A DNA stretch of 64,000 bases from Hofstenia miamia (lineage: Eukaryota; Xenacoelomorpha; Acoela), in NCBI GenBank assembly GCA_004352715.1, contig SCFE01000057.1:1165565-1229564 (forward strand), in the 5' to 3' direction. Below, piece after piece: positions 48,835 through 60,540 of the stretch. A program made the translations under genes and the position numbers. A model generated the notes under the pieces. That model saw only the letters and a list, made by a program, of their open reading frames with translations, was not told where the DNA came from and ran no database searches. Position 1 is the stretch's first letter, and every line of letters begins with the position of its first letter.

Positions 48835-49125
48835 GGGCTCTAGACACTATGGGATTTGTATCCACCGCCCACAGTTTCCGATTTTCCATATTACCCAGCG
48901 CCTTTTTGAAAGAATAATTCATTTTGTCCAAAAATTTTCACATTGCTCATTTGGAATAGGGGTCTACTTTCTTATGTATGAGTTTCAGGTTTCTTCAAGA
49001 ATTTTTTTTTGACTCGTGTCCAGCGCCCTCGGCCACAGTATCTAGTGCCCGTATAGATTATTTTGTATCCAGTGCCTTGTAGAAATTTTAAAATTTTGCA
49101 TCCAAAGCCCGTATATATATAGACA

Positions 49126-49170
<45 letters not shown>
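48802..49170. mobile_element. MITE with repeated ATACGGGC motif, lodged in a TA microsatellite
   Basis: Bounded left by (TA)n (48802-48832) and right by (TA)n (about 49127-49167). The left end TATACGGGCTCTAGACAC and the reverse complement of the right end TATACGGGCTTTGGATGC form terminal inverted repeats. Internal copies of the same motif in the right-end orientation occur at 48858 (GTATCCACCGCCC), 48893 (CCCAGCGCC), 49017 (GTGTCCAGCGCCC), 49038 (GTATCTAGTGCCCGTA) and 49065 (GTATCCAGTGCC). No frame. Core element about 48831-49113. Confidence 0.55.
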
Positions 49171-50023
49171 TTATATTAAGAATATTATTGTTGTTCGGTA
49201 TATTTTTTATATGTAATATTAATACTAATATCATTTAGTATAAATGTTGTATTATAGGAATAATTACTTATTACAATATTATAAATAAAAATAATAATAA
49301 ATGCCATTTGAAAAAAATATATTTATAATTATAGGGATTTTAATAATTCTTCATCTCAACATTATTATATTATGCGTTTGTTGTAATAACTTTTTTTCTA
49401 AATAATATCAAAACTACTTAGTAGCACTCTTTTTTATTGAAAAAACATGATGCAGAAGATTTTCTGCCGATGCAAATCCCCTAATTGAAAAAATTTTTGT
49501 TTTTGGCGTCGAGCACATTTTTTCAACTACTTTACTTGATAATCCGCTTTAAAGAAAGTAATTTCTTAAAAAAACAATGGTTTTCATTTTTGGAGACCCA
49601 AAAAGGCAAAAACTTTTCGATTGCAAAGCAAAATTTCCAATGATGTAGGTGGTCACTGTTTCTCACGAAATTATATTGTAGGTCAAACTTTTAGGTTATT
49701 TTTGCTCTGTTTACAAATGGCCTCTTCACTAAGATATTTTCTCTGAACGTTTTCACTTGGTTTGCTTAAGATAAAACAGTGCTTGTTATTTAAAATGGCA
49801 CATCATGAACCTTATCTGTTTAGAAAGGCTTATTCGAACCACTACACATTATATAATATACACGAATTCAAGATTAAGCATCCAATAAACATATAGTAAA
49901 GAAATAATGAAAATTAATTACTATTTAGCTGTTAGTTGAAGCTCAACTTTAAAATTGTTTAAATAATAATATAGAATGTTAATAATTTTGAAGCTAAACC
50001 GAAATTGGCGGAGAGTCTATTAT

Positions 50024-50072
<49 letters not shown>

Positions 50073-52060
50073 TATATGCTTTATTAATAAACATTTTTAC
50101 TTTTGCTTAAATAATAGCATCAATCATTAAAAGCAATTATTTTCGTTGAATTCAAATTCACACATGGTAAATATTAAGATAGTACAATTTCGGTAGTTGG
50201 TAGGTTTTACAAGAGCTTTGAATACAGTATACTATGTGCAGGAACGCATAAATTTAAGTGGTCTGTAATGAATGATAAATTTCAGAATCGTGCTAGATTG
50301 TGACTATTATATCGCTAGAGATGCGAAAAGTGACGAATATTCTTTTCATGTAGGCATTCCATAAACTAAGCTTATCTCATTCCTGGTTTTCACCAATTTT
50401 ATCAACGATATCAGGGTCTCACAGCGACGATAGTGATAAAATTCAATAAAGTCCGCGAAAGGCACGAACCTATAATAACAGCAGTTAGAGATAAGACGCA
50501 ATTCGCAATTTGTCAAGATACTATTAATGACCTCATATGAAAGTGCGAAGATACTAAGCTTATATTTAATGTGGATAGAACAATATAATTAATAATTGAG
50601 ATTGTATTCAGTTGTGACATAGTACCTTTGTACACTTATTCAATATAAAAGCATCCAAACGGTTTATGAATATAAATATACGTCCACTATACGATTCATG
50701 CAAAGAAAAATTATTCAATTTTTCGGTTGGCTAGATCAATATTGTGTATTTCAAGAATATATAATGAAATACTACAAACTGAATTTGAAAAACTAAAATG
50801 GAGTTTCACGAAAAAATTCGTTTTACTTAATATTTATGAAATAGTAATTGTAACTTAACAAACAATTTTGTATAAACTCTAATTAATATTCACCATATCT
50901 CTTCATATCAGTGAAACTATTCAGAGCCTGCTTACTTGACATACATATTTTGAGCATATTTATGAGTAAGCAACTGGGTTTTCGAGTGCAATATTTGTTG
51001 TAGCAAAGGAAGAGCTGGGTTTCTCGTGATGCATGTCCTTAGGACATCACAACACGTTCAAGAGAAAATTAATGTACACCTTGGAAATAATAGAGCTCTT
51101 AGCAATTTGGATATAGTACCACCCGTGACCCGTGACGTAATAGTTGGAACATCGCCACTCGTTATCACTCACGGTTAAAAATTTCGCGTCAAAAATTCTT
51201 AGTTTCCATTACACGACTTTTCTCTGAAAGGTCTGAATGAGATCGTAGAGGCAGATCACTCTGTCATTTTTTATTAGGTAATGAGGAACTAATTGACAGA
51301 ATAAACTCATTATTTTAAAATCTTCTGTATGAATCTAGGCAACCTTGATGGAAATAGTGTTATGCCTTTGCACCAATTTGTTTAAGAAAACTTTAGCTAA
51401 GCTAATTGAAATTGGCGACTTTAGTTCTATTCTGTCATCATTGGCTTTCGAGCTACTTGCAGCAACATTTTTTCTCCCAATAAATTGCAATAGCATTGCC
51501 GAATAGTGAATATAAACGATGGGGATTATTGTGTTAGTAATTAAGTTCTATATAGCATGGTGTTTTTATGTAGAATTGTTATTCAATAAATAATTAATAT
51601 TTTTATTAAAGAACATATACATTTAATACCTTAAGTATTTAAAATGAATTTTTCAACATCGTTAGTATATATATATATATATATATTGTGCGGGAGCAAA
51701 GCTCACAAAACTGGACAAAATTGACCGCTGCACAAAAATGGGAAAAAAATCTGTGGTCACACAGGTTTCTATTTTTACTATAAATATGGTAAGCAAAAGG
51801 TCACTAGGTATTTGATTTTTAAGCAGATGCCTAGTTGTAGTAAATGCTGGGTCCGTTCAGTTTGAAATATGAAGTTCTCAATCGAGGTAAAATGGGACTG
51901 AAGACAATAATATTTCCCAAATATTTTAGGGTTGTTCATGCGAAATTCACACACATATAAACAGTGGCTTCAAGCATGTTTTTTGAAAACTTGTAATTTT
52001 TGCATTTGATTTTATCCAGATCCTATCTGTTTTTTTTTACTTTGCCGTCCTCTTATTATA
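49171..52060. other. AT-rich sequence, no clear gene
   Basis: Contains (TA)n at 50031-50070 and 51667-51686. A less AT-rich patch at 51000-51200 has no supported frame. Confidence 0.55.
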
Positions 52061-52256
52061 CAGGGTGCAACAAAAGTAACCAGACGCTTCTAAAATGAAA
52101 GCAAAAAACTGTAGTTCAGCAAGATGAAGCTCAGCCCCATTATTCGCTTTTTGTGCGAGAGTGGTTGGACAATCACTTTCCCAACATGTAAATGGGTTGC
52201 AGAGGCCCCATCGATTGGCCTGCACGGTCTCCGGACCTGCCCGTACCCGACTTTTT
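52061..52256 (+). mobile_element. Partial copy of a short mariner element, cut by an 11-N gap
   Basis: Starts CAGGGTGCAACAAAAGTAAC after TA and follows the copy at 52271 with a few substitutions (for example GTGCAAC/GTGTAAC, ACAATCAC/ACAACCAC, GTAAATGGGTTGC/GTAGATGGGTCGC), stopping at the Ns at the equivalent of position 52466. Confidence 0.8.
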
Positions 52257-52267
52257 NNNNNNNNNNN
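52257..52267. other. Assembly gap (11 Ns)
   Basis: Run of N between two near-identical mariner segments. Confidence 0.99.
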
Positions 52268-52270
52268 ATA

Positions 52271-52826
52271 CAGGGTGTAACAAAAGTAACCAGACGCTTC
52301 CAAAATGAAAGCAAAAAACTGTAGTTCAGCAAGATGAAGCTCAGCCCCATTATTCGCTTTTTGTGCGAGAGTGGTTGGACAACCACTTTCCCAACATGTA
52401 GATGGGTCGCAGAGGCCCCATCGATTGGCCTGCACGGTCTCCGGACCTGACCGTACCCGACTTTTTTCTGTGAAACTTTGAAACTTACTAAAGAACAAAG
52501 TTTATGGCAGAAACCCACGCACTATGGACGATCTGAAGAATGCTATTCAAAGAAATTCATGCCATACCATTAGATTTGGTGAACAAGGTGTGCCGGTCTG
52601 TTCTTGACCGGATTAACAAATGCATTGAACATGATGGTCATAATCTGAAACATTATCTATGAACACTTTCCTCTTTTATTATTCATCGTTTTGGACATTA
52701 TAACCTCAGTAAGTTGATTTAGATTCACTACACTGTACATTCTACTATAAATTATTCGTTTTTTAATTTTATGAATAGTTAGATTTCTCGTAAAATGAAG
52801 CGTCTGGTTACTTTTGTTACACCCTG
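52271..52826 (+). mobile_element. Internally deleted mariner element with matching ends
   Basis: The left end CAGGGTGTAACAAAAGTAAC and right end GTTACTTTTGTTACACCCTG are inverted copies (extended by CAGACGCTTC/GAAGCGTCTG), with TA on both sides. At 556 bases it is under half of a usual mariner. The transposase remnant begins just inside the left end in mid-protein, so the first half has been deleted. Confidence 0.88.
52328..52663 (+). pseudogene. Mariner-like transposase C-terminal half
   Basis: Reads QQDEAQPHYSLFVREWLDNH, then FPNM, a stop, MGRRGPIDWPARSPDLTVPD and FFL: the second catalytic Asp in QQD..QPH and the third in RSPDL..PDFF are visible. After stops, AIPLDLVNKVCRSVLDRINK and CIEHDGHNLKHYL close the protein at about 52663. 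It lacks the DNA-binding domain and first catalytic Asp and has in-frame stops, so it is inactive. The family is the IS630/Tc1/mariner group common in invertebrates. Confidence 0.85.
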
Positions 52827-52828
52827 TA

Positions 52829-54740
52829 TTTTAAAACGATTTGTTTCGCAATTACTATACTTTAAAAAAAACATCCAAATTATTTTGTTAGTAATTCACA
52901 AATATGACTTTACATTAACAATTTGCTGAGATTTCATATATTAATGCCTACAGTAAATATGATGCTTCAATATTTATTTCATAACCAAGTAAAAGCCATT
53001 GGCTGCAAACTGAAATTTTATTGAAATTTCAACTATTCCAGCAAAGCCAGAAAAAAAATAAATATTGAAAAAGTCTTCACAAAATAATATAACTATTACA
53101 AAGCAAGAAATTTTTCATTATCACATCGAACAAATGTATTACATTGTTTCATATTTGAAGGAGTCAAATAGCAATTCAGTTTTTTTTAAAGTTAGCCTGC
53201 CCTTAAGGATGAGTCGCTAACTGAAAAACCTAGAGTTGCCGTCTTGATTTAAAACCAAAGTCGAACCAAAAATATCTTAGCATGTACGAATTCCTAAGTT
53301 TTCTTGAATTTGGTAATATTTTTGACTCATGACAAACTACTGCAGAAACTATAATTTTAACATAAGTGCAAATTGTAGTATACTACTGCAAACAATATTT
53401 CTGCAGAATCCACAATGAAAACTACTTTTTTGCAAGAATCGTTTTTCATGAATTATGCCTGCGTGCACAAGCAAACCTACTCTTGTTTTCTAGGCCTGTA
53501 TTCTTAAATGTGTTTTTAACTGGTTACTATTAGGCCTAGTTTGAACAACAAACAATTTTGAAAAAATATGTTAAATGTGTAAATTGTTCTAGAAAAGAAA
53601 AAAAACGTTCCCGACTGAAAAATGTTAAGCATTTATCAAGAATGTCGCTTAGTCATTATCCCTTAACGGCTTGTGGGCTTTTTCAAAGAACAAGTCGTTT
53701 TTCCCAAAATTTTAAACACTTTTCTTCAAATTTGCAAATTGTTTGTGAGTGTGAAAATGTTGAAAATTTGCACAAAATTGCTGTAGCTAAGGAATTTGAA
53801 AACATAATTATATTATGATGTAAATTCCCATTTGTTTAAATTGATTAAAAGTATTCCCTATAATTAATGCTCAGATAATCAATATTTTTGAATCCCATAT
53901 GATGTATCAACAAATTCTAAATATTTCTTTCCACAGGTAGGCTTCTCAAACACTTATTAATAATCGCTTGCCCTGCGGAAAGTCAGAGATCATGGCACTT
54001 GCAATGTCTCTGACAGAGCACAATTTCAAAGCGTAAATGAAAAGGAGCATTTCTCTATTGTGTTGCTTTTTCAGATGTTAAAAAATTTCTGAGTAATTTA
54101 ATCTAAAATAACCTGGAGTCGTTTTATACATTTTCAAAGAATTTTCTCCAAGCCTATTTGGAAATCGAAAATTTATGATAAGGCTGAAGTACTTGAAAAG
54201 ATTGACTATTTTTTGTTTTAAAAATTTAGATTTTTTTAAAAAGATTATAATTCATTCCTTGTATTGAGATAATTCGAAGGTCAAGAGCACATGGGAAGCA
54301 GTTTAGCTTTAACTATTTCTTACATGTAGATAAACTTCCTAAACTAGTTAAGTCAGCGGTATCGAAGCCAAAGGTATCAGGATTGAAAAAATCGAACAAA
54401 GGCACACCTGAAAATGACCATGATCGAGATAAGAGACGCTCCTTATTTTGTCAGTTATAAGTGTTGAATTTATATTCAATAAGTCAAGAAAATTATAAAA
54501 TTTCAAGCTTGTTAAGATGTTTAATTCTTTACCTACTCTTACATAAAAATTGTTTTTCCAACTTCAAGCATCCTCCTGATTTTTAAGGGGTTTGACGCCA
54601 CAACTAATAGGCTTTGAGAAAATTCTTTGGAAATGTGGCAAAGCTATTTGTCCAGACCCCAGACGGTTTAAGGTGAATGAAACATTTTAATAAATCTAAT
54701 ATTTCGAGAATCCCTGTGTTGGCAAATGTTTTCTTTTCAG
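52829..54740. other. AT-rich sequence, weak coding hints only
   Basis: An 86-codon frame at 53558-53818 has scattered cysteines but no recognised motif. At about 54252-54460 one frame stays open for 69 codons (for example KLPKLVKSAVSKPKVSGLKK, SNKGTPENDHDRDKRRS) without a start Met; it could be an exon fragment. Neither is supported enough to call. Confidence 0.35.
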
Positions 54741-54833
54741 CTCAAGCATCAATGGCACAATCAGAAAGTCATACTCACGGACGACAGTTGCGTATGCAAG
54801 GAGGGCCGACACAGTGGAATGTCCGTCTGCCAG
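54741..54833 (+). other. Candidate 93-bp exon
   Basis: A GC-richer stretch lies between a strong polypyrimidine/acceptor (TTTTCTTTTCAG) and a CCAG|GTTAAA donor. Its length is a multiple of three and all three frames are open; the AT-ending codon frame reads MAQSESHTHGRQLRMQGGPT then QWNVRLPG. It might belong to the gene at 46228-47214, but the 47063 exon ends in phase 0, for which the frame here would be LKHQWHNQKVILTDDSCVCK. Family unknown. Confidence 0.35.
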
Positions 54834-54889
54834 GTTAAATAAAAAAAAATCGTTAGAAAATTATAACAAATTTCAAAAACTAAGGTGAT

Positions 54890-56170
54890 GGAACTCAGCT
54901 GTTTCTCCAATGTAGAAAAAGGTGATGTATTGGACCCGGATAACTACCGGCCACATTTGAAAAGCTTCTAGCAACGCAAATATATAACTTCTTGAACGTC
55001 CATAATATATTATCGGAACATCAAAATTGTCGATAATAGAAACCATTAAATTTGGTATAAATAAGAATATATCTGCATCTGTTGCTCTAGTTGACTTGAG
55101 GAAAGCATTTAATTCAATGGATTTTGAAACACTGGCGAGAAATTTAAGAAATTCTAGTTTCGGCAAGATGGCTATAAAACTAATAATGAATTTCTTGATT
55201 AATAGAAAACAGCGGGTAAAACTAGATGAAATATACTCAGATTTTATTGGTACAAATCCGCAAAGGACTGTGTTAGTTTCAATTCTGCTTGCACTTTATG
55301 TCAAAATCAGTAAGCAATTGCAAAATATATCAATATGTAGATGACACCTGTATTTTAATAGTATCTCAAAATGCCTATGAAGCTAGAAAATATCTTTTCA
55401 CAGATATTGAAAACTTTAGTATATATTTTAAGAGTAATAAACTGAAAATCAACGCAGAAAAGACCTAATTTTTCATTTTTTCACTAAAATCTCAAAAATG
55501 CATCTCTAAAAGGCGACACAATTAAGGTCCGATATCAAGTAGTTGGGCAAAGAAAATGCGTAAATTAATAGGTGTGTTGCTAAACAACGATTTTACTTTT
55601 GATCAATTCTTAGCCTTGAAATTTAGAAGAGTTAAAACTGTTGTCAAATATATTTATCATCTTCGTCACTTAGGAAAATTATTTCGCATGCAACTTATCA
55701 ATTGTTTTCTTTTGAGTCAATCTCTATACAATTGATTCTTGTTTCAAAATATTTAAACCTGGAAATAGGACTTCATTATCAAAAATAAACATTTGGGTTT
55801 TGTGAACATTAAGTTACATTGATAAGCACAAATCCTTAAACGAACTGAATTCGTTAATGTTTTTGCTGCAAACAAACATTATGCATGCTTTATAAATTCA
55901 ATAATGGAAGAGTTCCCTAAAATTCCTAAATAATAACATCCAATTCAATGATAGGAACAAAAACATGCGCATTGCGTAGTAATGACTCTCGACGTGATTC
56001 ATTTGTAGTTAGCAGTACTAATTTGTGTAATGAATTGAGTATCGAACTAACAATTAAAAAAACCATAAACATTATAAGAATAATATTAAGGAAAGATTAT
56101 TAAACAAACATTGTAATTAAGAACATCAAGTACCTTAGGAACATGGTCAGACTATTTACGAATGCCCTCT
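54890..56170 (+). pseudogene. Decayed jockey-type LINE reverse transcriptase and C-terminus
   Basis: In broken plus-strand frames: GDVLDPDNYRPHLKSF (about 54920; family P..YRPISLL), VALVDLRKAFNSMDFETLAR (55081, first catalytic Asp), KLIMNFLINRKQRVKLDEIY (about 55180), QYVDDTCILIVSQNAYEARK (55332, the YVDD box), NKLKINAEKT (about 55436), RKLIGVLLNNDFTFDQFLAL (about 55560) and a C-terminal RRDSFVVSSTNLCNELSIEL (about 55990). The PQG box region is partly lost (NPQRTVLVSILLALYV). This is RT plus the start of the C-terminal region, with frameshifts throughout. Same general type as the LINE at 2.8 kb but a different family by sequence. Confidence 0.75.
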
Positions 56171-57364
56171 AAGTAGTTACTGATATTTGTATAATTTAGT
56201 ATTTTATTCTACTATAGTTTGTAGTTTTTAAGAAATTTGCAATAAATCATTTTTGATATTTTCAATATTTTCAAAAATTTTGTGGGGTCACTAACGTCAT
56301 CAAGATTGAGAGATTGAAACACCCAAGAAACCTAACCTTCCTCCATGTCAGAAAATCCTGCCTACGTAATGATTGACGATCAACAACATGTGACGAATTG
56401 TTTCAACAGAAGAACTTGAGACTTTTGACTTGCTATAATCTTTCGCTAATGTATGGATCAATTTCCTTATAAAAAGTATGTTACAGACGCTCTAGGGATG
56501 TATTAAGTTGGCATTCATGGTAATAGAACTCATGAAGTTTTAAATTATGAATTATATTGCAAAAATAGTAATATTGAGCTTCGTAATTTGTTAATAATTT
56601 GAAAGAACATGATATAGTAACTACATTTCTACCATCAAAGGAAAAAAATGAAATTTGGGGACGCTGGATTTTTATGTCCTGCACAACAGTTATTTTGTGA
56701 ACACAACAACCAACAGCAAGCCTGACAATACCATGCAAAGCCATTGCCATAGATTTTAAGTTAAGGCTTCAGCTGCAACAAAAAACATATTGAATAAATA
56801 AATATACTGCAACAGTCTATTGATTATTAATCAATTTTATTCTCTTGGAAAAAACTATACTTAATCTCAGTAAAGCGGATTGCTTTATAAATCATTTTTA
56901 CGAAAGTTAATTAATGCTGTAGCCCTGAGCTGAATATCCTTCTCAGAATCTCTCATTAATATTTCTTCTCACTATACATTTGCAGTAAATCACTAATTCA
57001 TTACAAGAGTCGACAGAAATTTAATTGGGATAATAGGAACACTTTTGTGTTCAATATATTGAGTTGATTCAAATTCGATGAATTAACTACTGATTGTTTG
57101 CTGCAAATTGCAGTAATGATGATGTACGATCTTACAAAGTATAAGCATCCAAAATGTAATGTTTTGCTATATATATCAATTCAATGAAATTCACAAATAT
57201 CTATTACCTTAATAAGAGTTAAAGCAAATCTATTGCTAATATGTAATATGTATGTAAAGTATACAAACTAACACATGAAAAAAATACTTACAAAACTAAT
57301 TATATATGTATTATTAATTAAAGGACAGTTTTAAAAATAATTCGACCATGCATTGAGCTTACTA
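56171..57364. other. AT-rich sequence, no clear gene
   Basis: A minus-strand 89-codon frame at 56481-56750 has no recognised motif. Nothing else seen. Confidence 0.5.
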
Positions 57365-57560
57365 TCTATGCCCAATAATTTTTTCTATATAATAAATTTG
57401 TTTGATGTTTTTGAAGTGTCTATAACTTTTCTCACATTTTATATCGATACATAATTTATTCCATAACATTGAATATTTGAAGGAAAATTCATCTTGACTA
57501 TTATTAACAACAAAAGTGTTTTATTCCTTTTATTGATTGCTTAATGTAATTATTGAGGAA
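57365..57560 (-). pseudogene. LINE C-terminal tail remnant
   Basis: The minus strand reads NTFVVNNSQDEFSFKYSMLW then NKLCIDIKCEKSYRHFKNIK, QIYY. This fits the C-terminal signature of jockey/CR1 LINEs, F.Y....LWN.LP..I+...S...FK..LK..L. No RT core is found next to it; Dong-like copy B lies on the other side. Confidence 0.5.
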
Positions 57561-57630
57561 ACTTAATGAACTAAAATCATTAATAAATTTATGAATCATA
57601 CCTAGAGTTTGATATTATATGATGATCTTA

Positions 57631-57632
<2 letters not shown>

Positions 57633-57663
<31 letters not shown>
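57633..57663. repeat. (AAT)n microsatellite, target of Dong-like copy B
   Basis: About ten AAT units directly before the 5' end of the LINE; AAT/AAC units also follow its 3' end. Confidence 0.95.
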
Positions 57664-57664
<1 letters not shown>

Positions 57665-57909
57665 TGGGCAGGTAGCCCAGTTGGTAGAGACGCAGGTTGG
57701 TAAGCTGAGGTTAAGCAACTGTGATCGTGGTTAGCAAACTGGATGACTTAGCTTACAGGGTAGGAAGCACTCTAAAGCCTTGGTTGGCAACTTCCTAGGA
57801 CAAGGGCAGTCCAAAATGAAAGCTCATGGGGCAGGAAGGTCTCTTAAGCCTTGGTTGGCAACTTCCTAGGAGAATGTGAGGCCAAAATCAAACACAAAAA
57901 ATAACACTG

Positions 57910-59124
57910 ATGAAAAGTCATGATAGAGCAAAGGCCCTCAGTCCCCGGCAGGCCTTCAATGGTCAGAGGGTGCTAAGAATCTCCGGACAACAGGCGGACT
58001 CCACAATCGGGAGTGTGGACTCGAGAAGTGGCAGTACAGGATCCACACAGACCAATGGACAACGGCATAAGTGGACAGATGAGCAGAACAGGACAGCATT
58101 GGAGTGTTACAGAAGAAGCAGGCCAGATGAGAGGGGTTACAGGAAGAGAATGTTGGAAGAATGGAGGAAGGCAAGAATGGGATTAGAAGTTACAGAGCAG
58201 AGGCTTGCAGGGCAAGTGAGAAAGTTACAGCTGGATGAGAGTAAGGGGAAAAAGAGAGTTGAACAAGTTAAGCAAAGGGAAGATGAAGTGATAGATGTTG
58301 AGACAGAAGTGGCAGAAGTAGCAGATGCAGAAACTGAAGCAGCAATCAAGGAAAAGATGAAGGAAGAAATAGGTGAGAGAGCTAGGTTGCCAATCCCAAG
58401 AAGAGTTAAGAGAAGTAAGCTAGCAGTAGAGACAGCAAAAGTCAATAAAGTGTTGGAGAGGATAGATGCTAGGAGTGTTACAGAAGTAAATAGCTTAGTG
58501 TATGCAGGGGCATGTGAGGTGCTGAAGAATGTAGGCGTGGAAATAAAGAAGAAGAGGTGGCAAGAAGATAAGGGAGACAGAAAGCCAGCATGGGAAAGAA
58601 GAATTGAGAATAAAGTGGCAAAAATTAGGCAGCAAATAGGGAAGATCAGGACAAGTAAGGCAGTGCAGGACAGGTGCAGGGTAGGTAAGGGGAAGACTAT
58701 AGAAACTGCAAGAGAAGAGCTTAAGCAGAGATTAGTTGCAGAAGCTGAGAAACTGAGAAAGTATAAGGCAAGGGCAAAGCACGCAAGAGACAATATGAAG
58801 TTTGAGACACAAGAAGGAAGATTCTACAAAGAACTAGATGCAGGAGAAAAGGCTACAGCTAGAGCAGGCGAAGATGCAGTAAGGTTCTGGGAGAATATAT
58901 GGGGAAGTGCGGGACCAGAGATAGAGAATGTACAGATACAGAAAGAAGCCAGGCAAGAAGAAGAAGTAATCACAACTGTAAGGCTGAAGGAGGCTCTAAA
59001 GAAGATGAAGAACTGGAAGGCGCCAGGCAGAGATGAGGTACATGGGTATTGGCTGAAGAAGTTCACAAGTGTTCATGAGAGACTAGCAGCAGCATTGGAG
59101 GAGTGTGTGGTGAGTGGGTGTCCC
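57910..59124 (+). pseudogene. Copy B: Myb-like N-terminus and start of reverse transcriptase
   Basis: A continuous frame of 405 codons up to the microsatellite block. It begins MKSHDRAKALSPRQ, has HKWTDEQNRTALECYRRS (Myb/SANT-like, probable target DNA contact), then a long charged helical region (EEWRKARMGLEVTEQRLAGQ, KKRWQEDKGDRKPAW) and the RT entry motif MKNWKAPGRDEVHGYWLKKF, ending [11 protein letters not shown] at the AAT block. The start is the first Met after the leader in both copies. The frame is intact here, whereas copy A is shifted. Confidence 0.88.
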
Positions 59125-59204
<80 letters not shown>

Positions 59205-59208
59205 TAAC
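59125..59208. repeat. (AAT)n block inside the reverse transcriptase of copy B
   Basis: 84 bases of AAT units ending AATAACAATAAC. In copy A the corresponding interval (19427-19510) is 84 bases of RT coding sequence ending with native AATAAC. Copy B has one extra C before the block, so the total is 85 against 84 and the frame shifts by one. Confidence 0.95.
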
Positions 59209-59800
59209 ATGTCTGCCAACAATGTGGAAATTGCTAACTTCAGTGATTTCAAATAGGCTGGCATGTTACTTAGAGCAGAATAGGTTGATACCAGAGGAGC
59301 AGAAGGGATGCAGGACGAAGACAAGAGGATGCAAAGATCAGTTGTTGATAGACCAGGCAGTGGTGGAGAATTGTAGAAGAAGGAAGACAAACTTGGCAAT
59401 GGCATGGATAGACTACAGGAAGGCATATGACAGCATTTCACATAAGTGGGTATTGAAGACGTTAGAGGCTAATGGAGTTTCACAGAAATGGGTTGAGTTT
59501 CTAGAGAGGGAGATGGGAAAGTGGCAGACTGAGATAGATGGGCATAGGTTGAGGTTTAGACGGGGTATATTCCAGGGATACAGCTTAGTACCACTACTGT
59601 TTGTAGTTAGCTTAATACCTATCACAGAAAAGTTAAAGGAGACAGGCATAGGGTATAAGATGGAGAAGAATGGTAGAGCAGTGAGTCACCTGTGGTACAT
59701 GGACGACCTGAAGATGTATGCTAGTTCAAGGAAGATGTTGCAGAAGCAAGTGGAGACATTGGAGAAGGCAAGCAGAGATTCAGGTTGGAGTTTGGATTAG
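59209..59800 (+). pseudogene. Copy B: reverse transcriptase palm
   Basis: Resumes as [59 protein letters not shown] (first catalytic Asp), [18 protein letters not shown] and [11 protein letters not shown] (59696), the intact catalytic box. It ends with a stop at 59798 after DSGWSLD, where a one-base difference from copy A breaks the frame; the reading continues in the frame of 59785. Confidence 0.88.
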
Positions 59801-60519
59801 GAAAGTGTCCAGCAGTGACAATGACTAGAGACAAGTGTGTGGATGGGGAGGGTTTGAGGACAAGCAGTTGGGATAAGATTGAGGAAGTCAAAGAAGGGTA
59901 CAAGTACTTAGGAGTGATAGAGAAAGTTAGAACAGATCACGAGGAAATGAAGATGAGGCTAAGGAAAGAATACAAGAGGAGAGTAAGGAAGGTATTACAG
60001 AAGTCAGCATTGAATGGGCAGAACAGCATAAAGGCAATTAATACGTGGGCGATACCAGTGGTGAGATATTCGGCAGGAATAGTTAGGTGGAACAAGAATG
60101 AACTGAGGGAATTAGATAGGGAGACAAGGAAGGTACTAGCAGCAGAGAGGGCTTTCAACTTAAATGGAGATGTAGATAGGCTGTACATGGCAAGGCATAA
60201 GGGAGGGAAAGGGCTGCTAAGTGTGGAGGAGACTGTAGAAGCAGAAGCACTAGGGCTAAAGGAATATGTAGAAGAGCAACCTAAGGGGTCCCTACTAGAG
60301 GTCACTAAGGAGTTAAAGAAGATAAGAACTGAGAGTGAAGGAAAGAAGATATACCAGAGTAGGATGGAATCAGAGAGACAAACAAGGTATAGGCAGAAGG
60401 CAATGCATGGAGAATACTGGAGGAACACAGAAAAGTGTGATAGAGAAGAGAGCAACAAGTGGTTAAAGAAGGCAGGATTGAAGAGAGAAACAGATAATAA
60501 TGGCAGCACAGCACAGTAG
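59785..60519 (+). pseudogene. Copy B: RT thumb and connecting helical region
   Basis: Continues the polyprotein as [30 protein letters not shown] (the LG.. motif that follows the RT palm), SIKAINTWAIPVVRYSAGIV (family: ..NT..IP...Y..GI), ELRELDRETRKVLAAERAF and HKGGKGLLSVEETVEAEAL. It ends at TAG 60517 after a short deletion (RETDNNGSTAQ, where copy A reads RETEALIMAAQEQA). Copy A lacks about 200 bases of this part. Confidence 0.85.
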
Positions 60520-60540
60520 CAAGCAATAAGAACAAACTGG

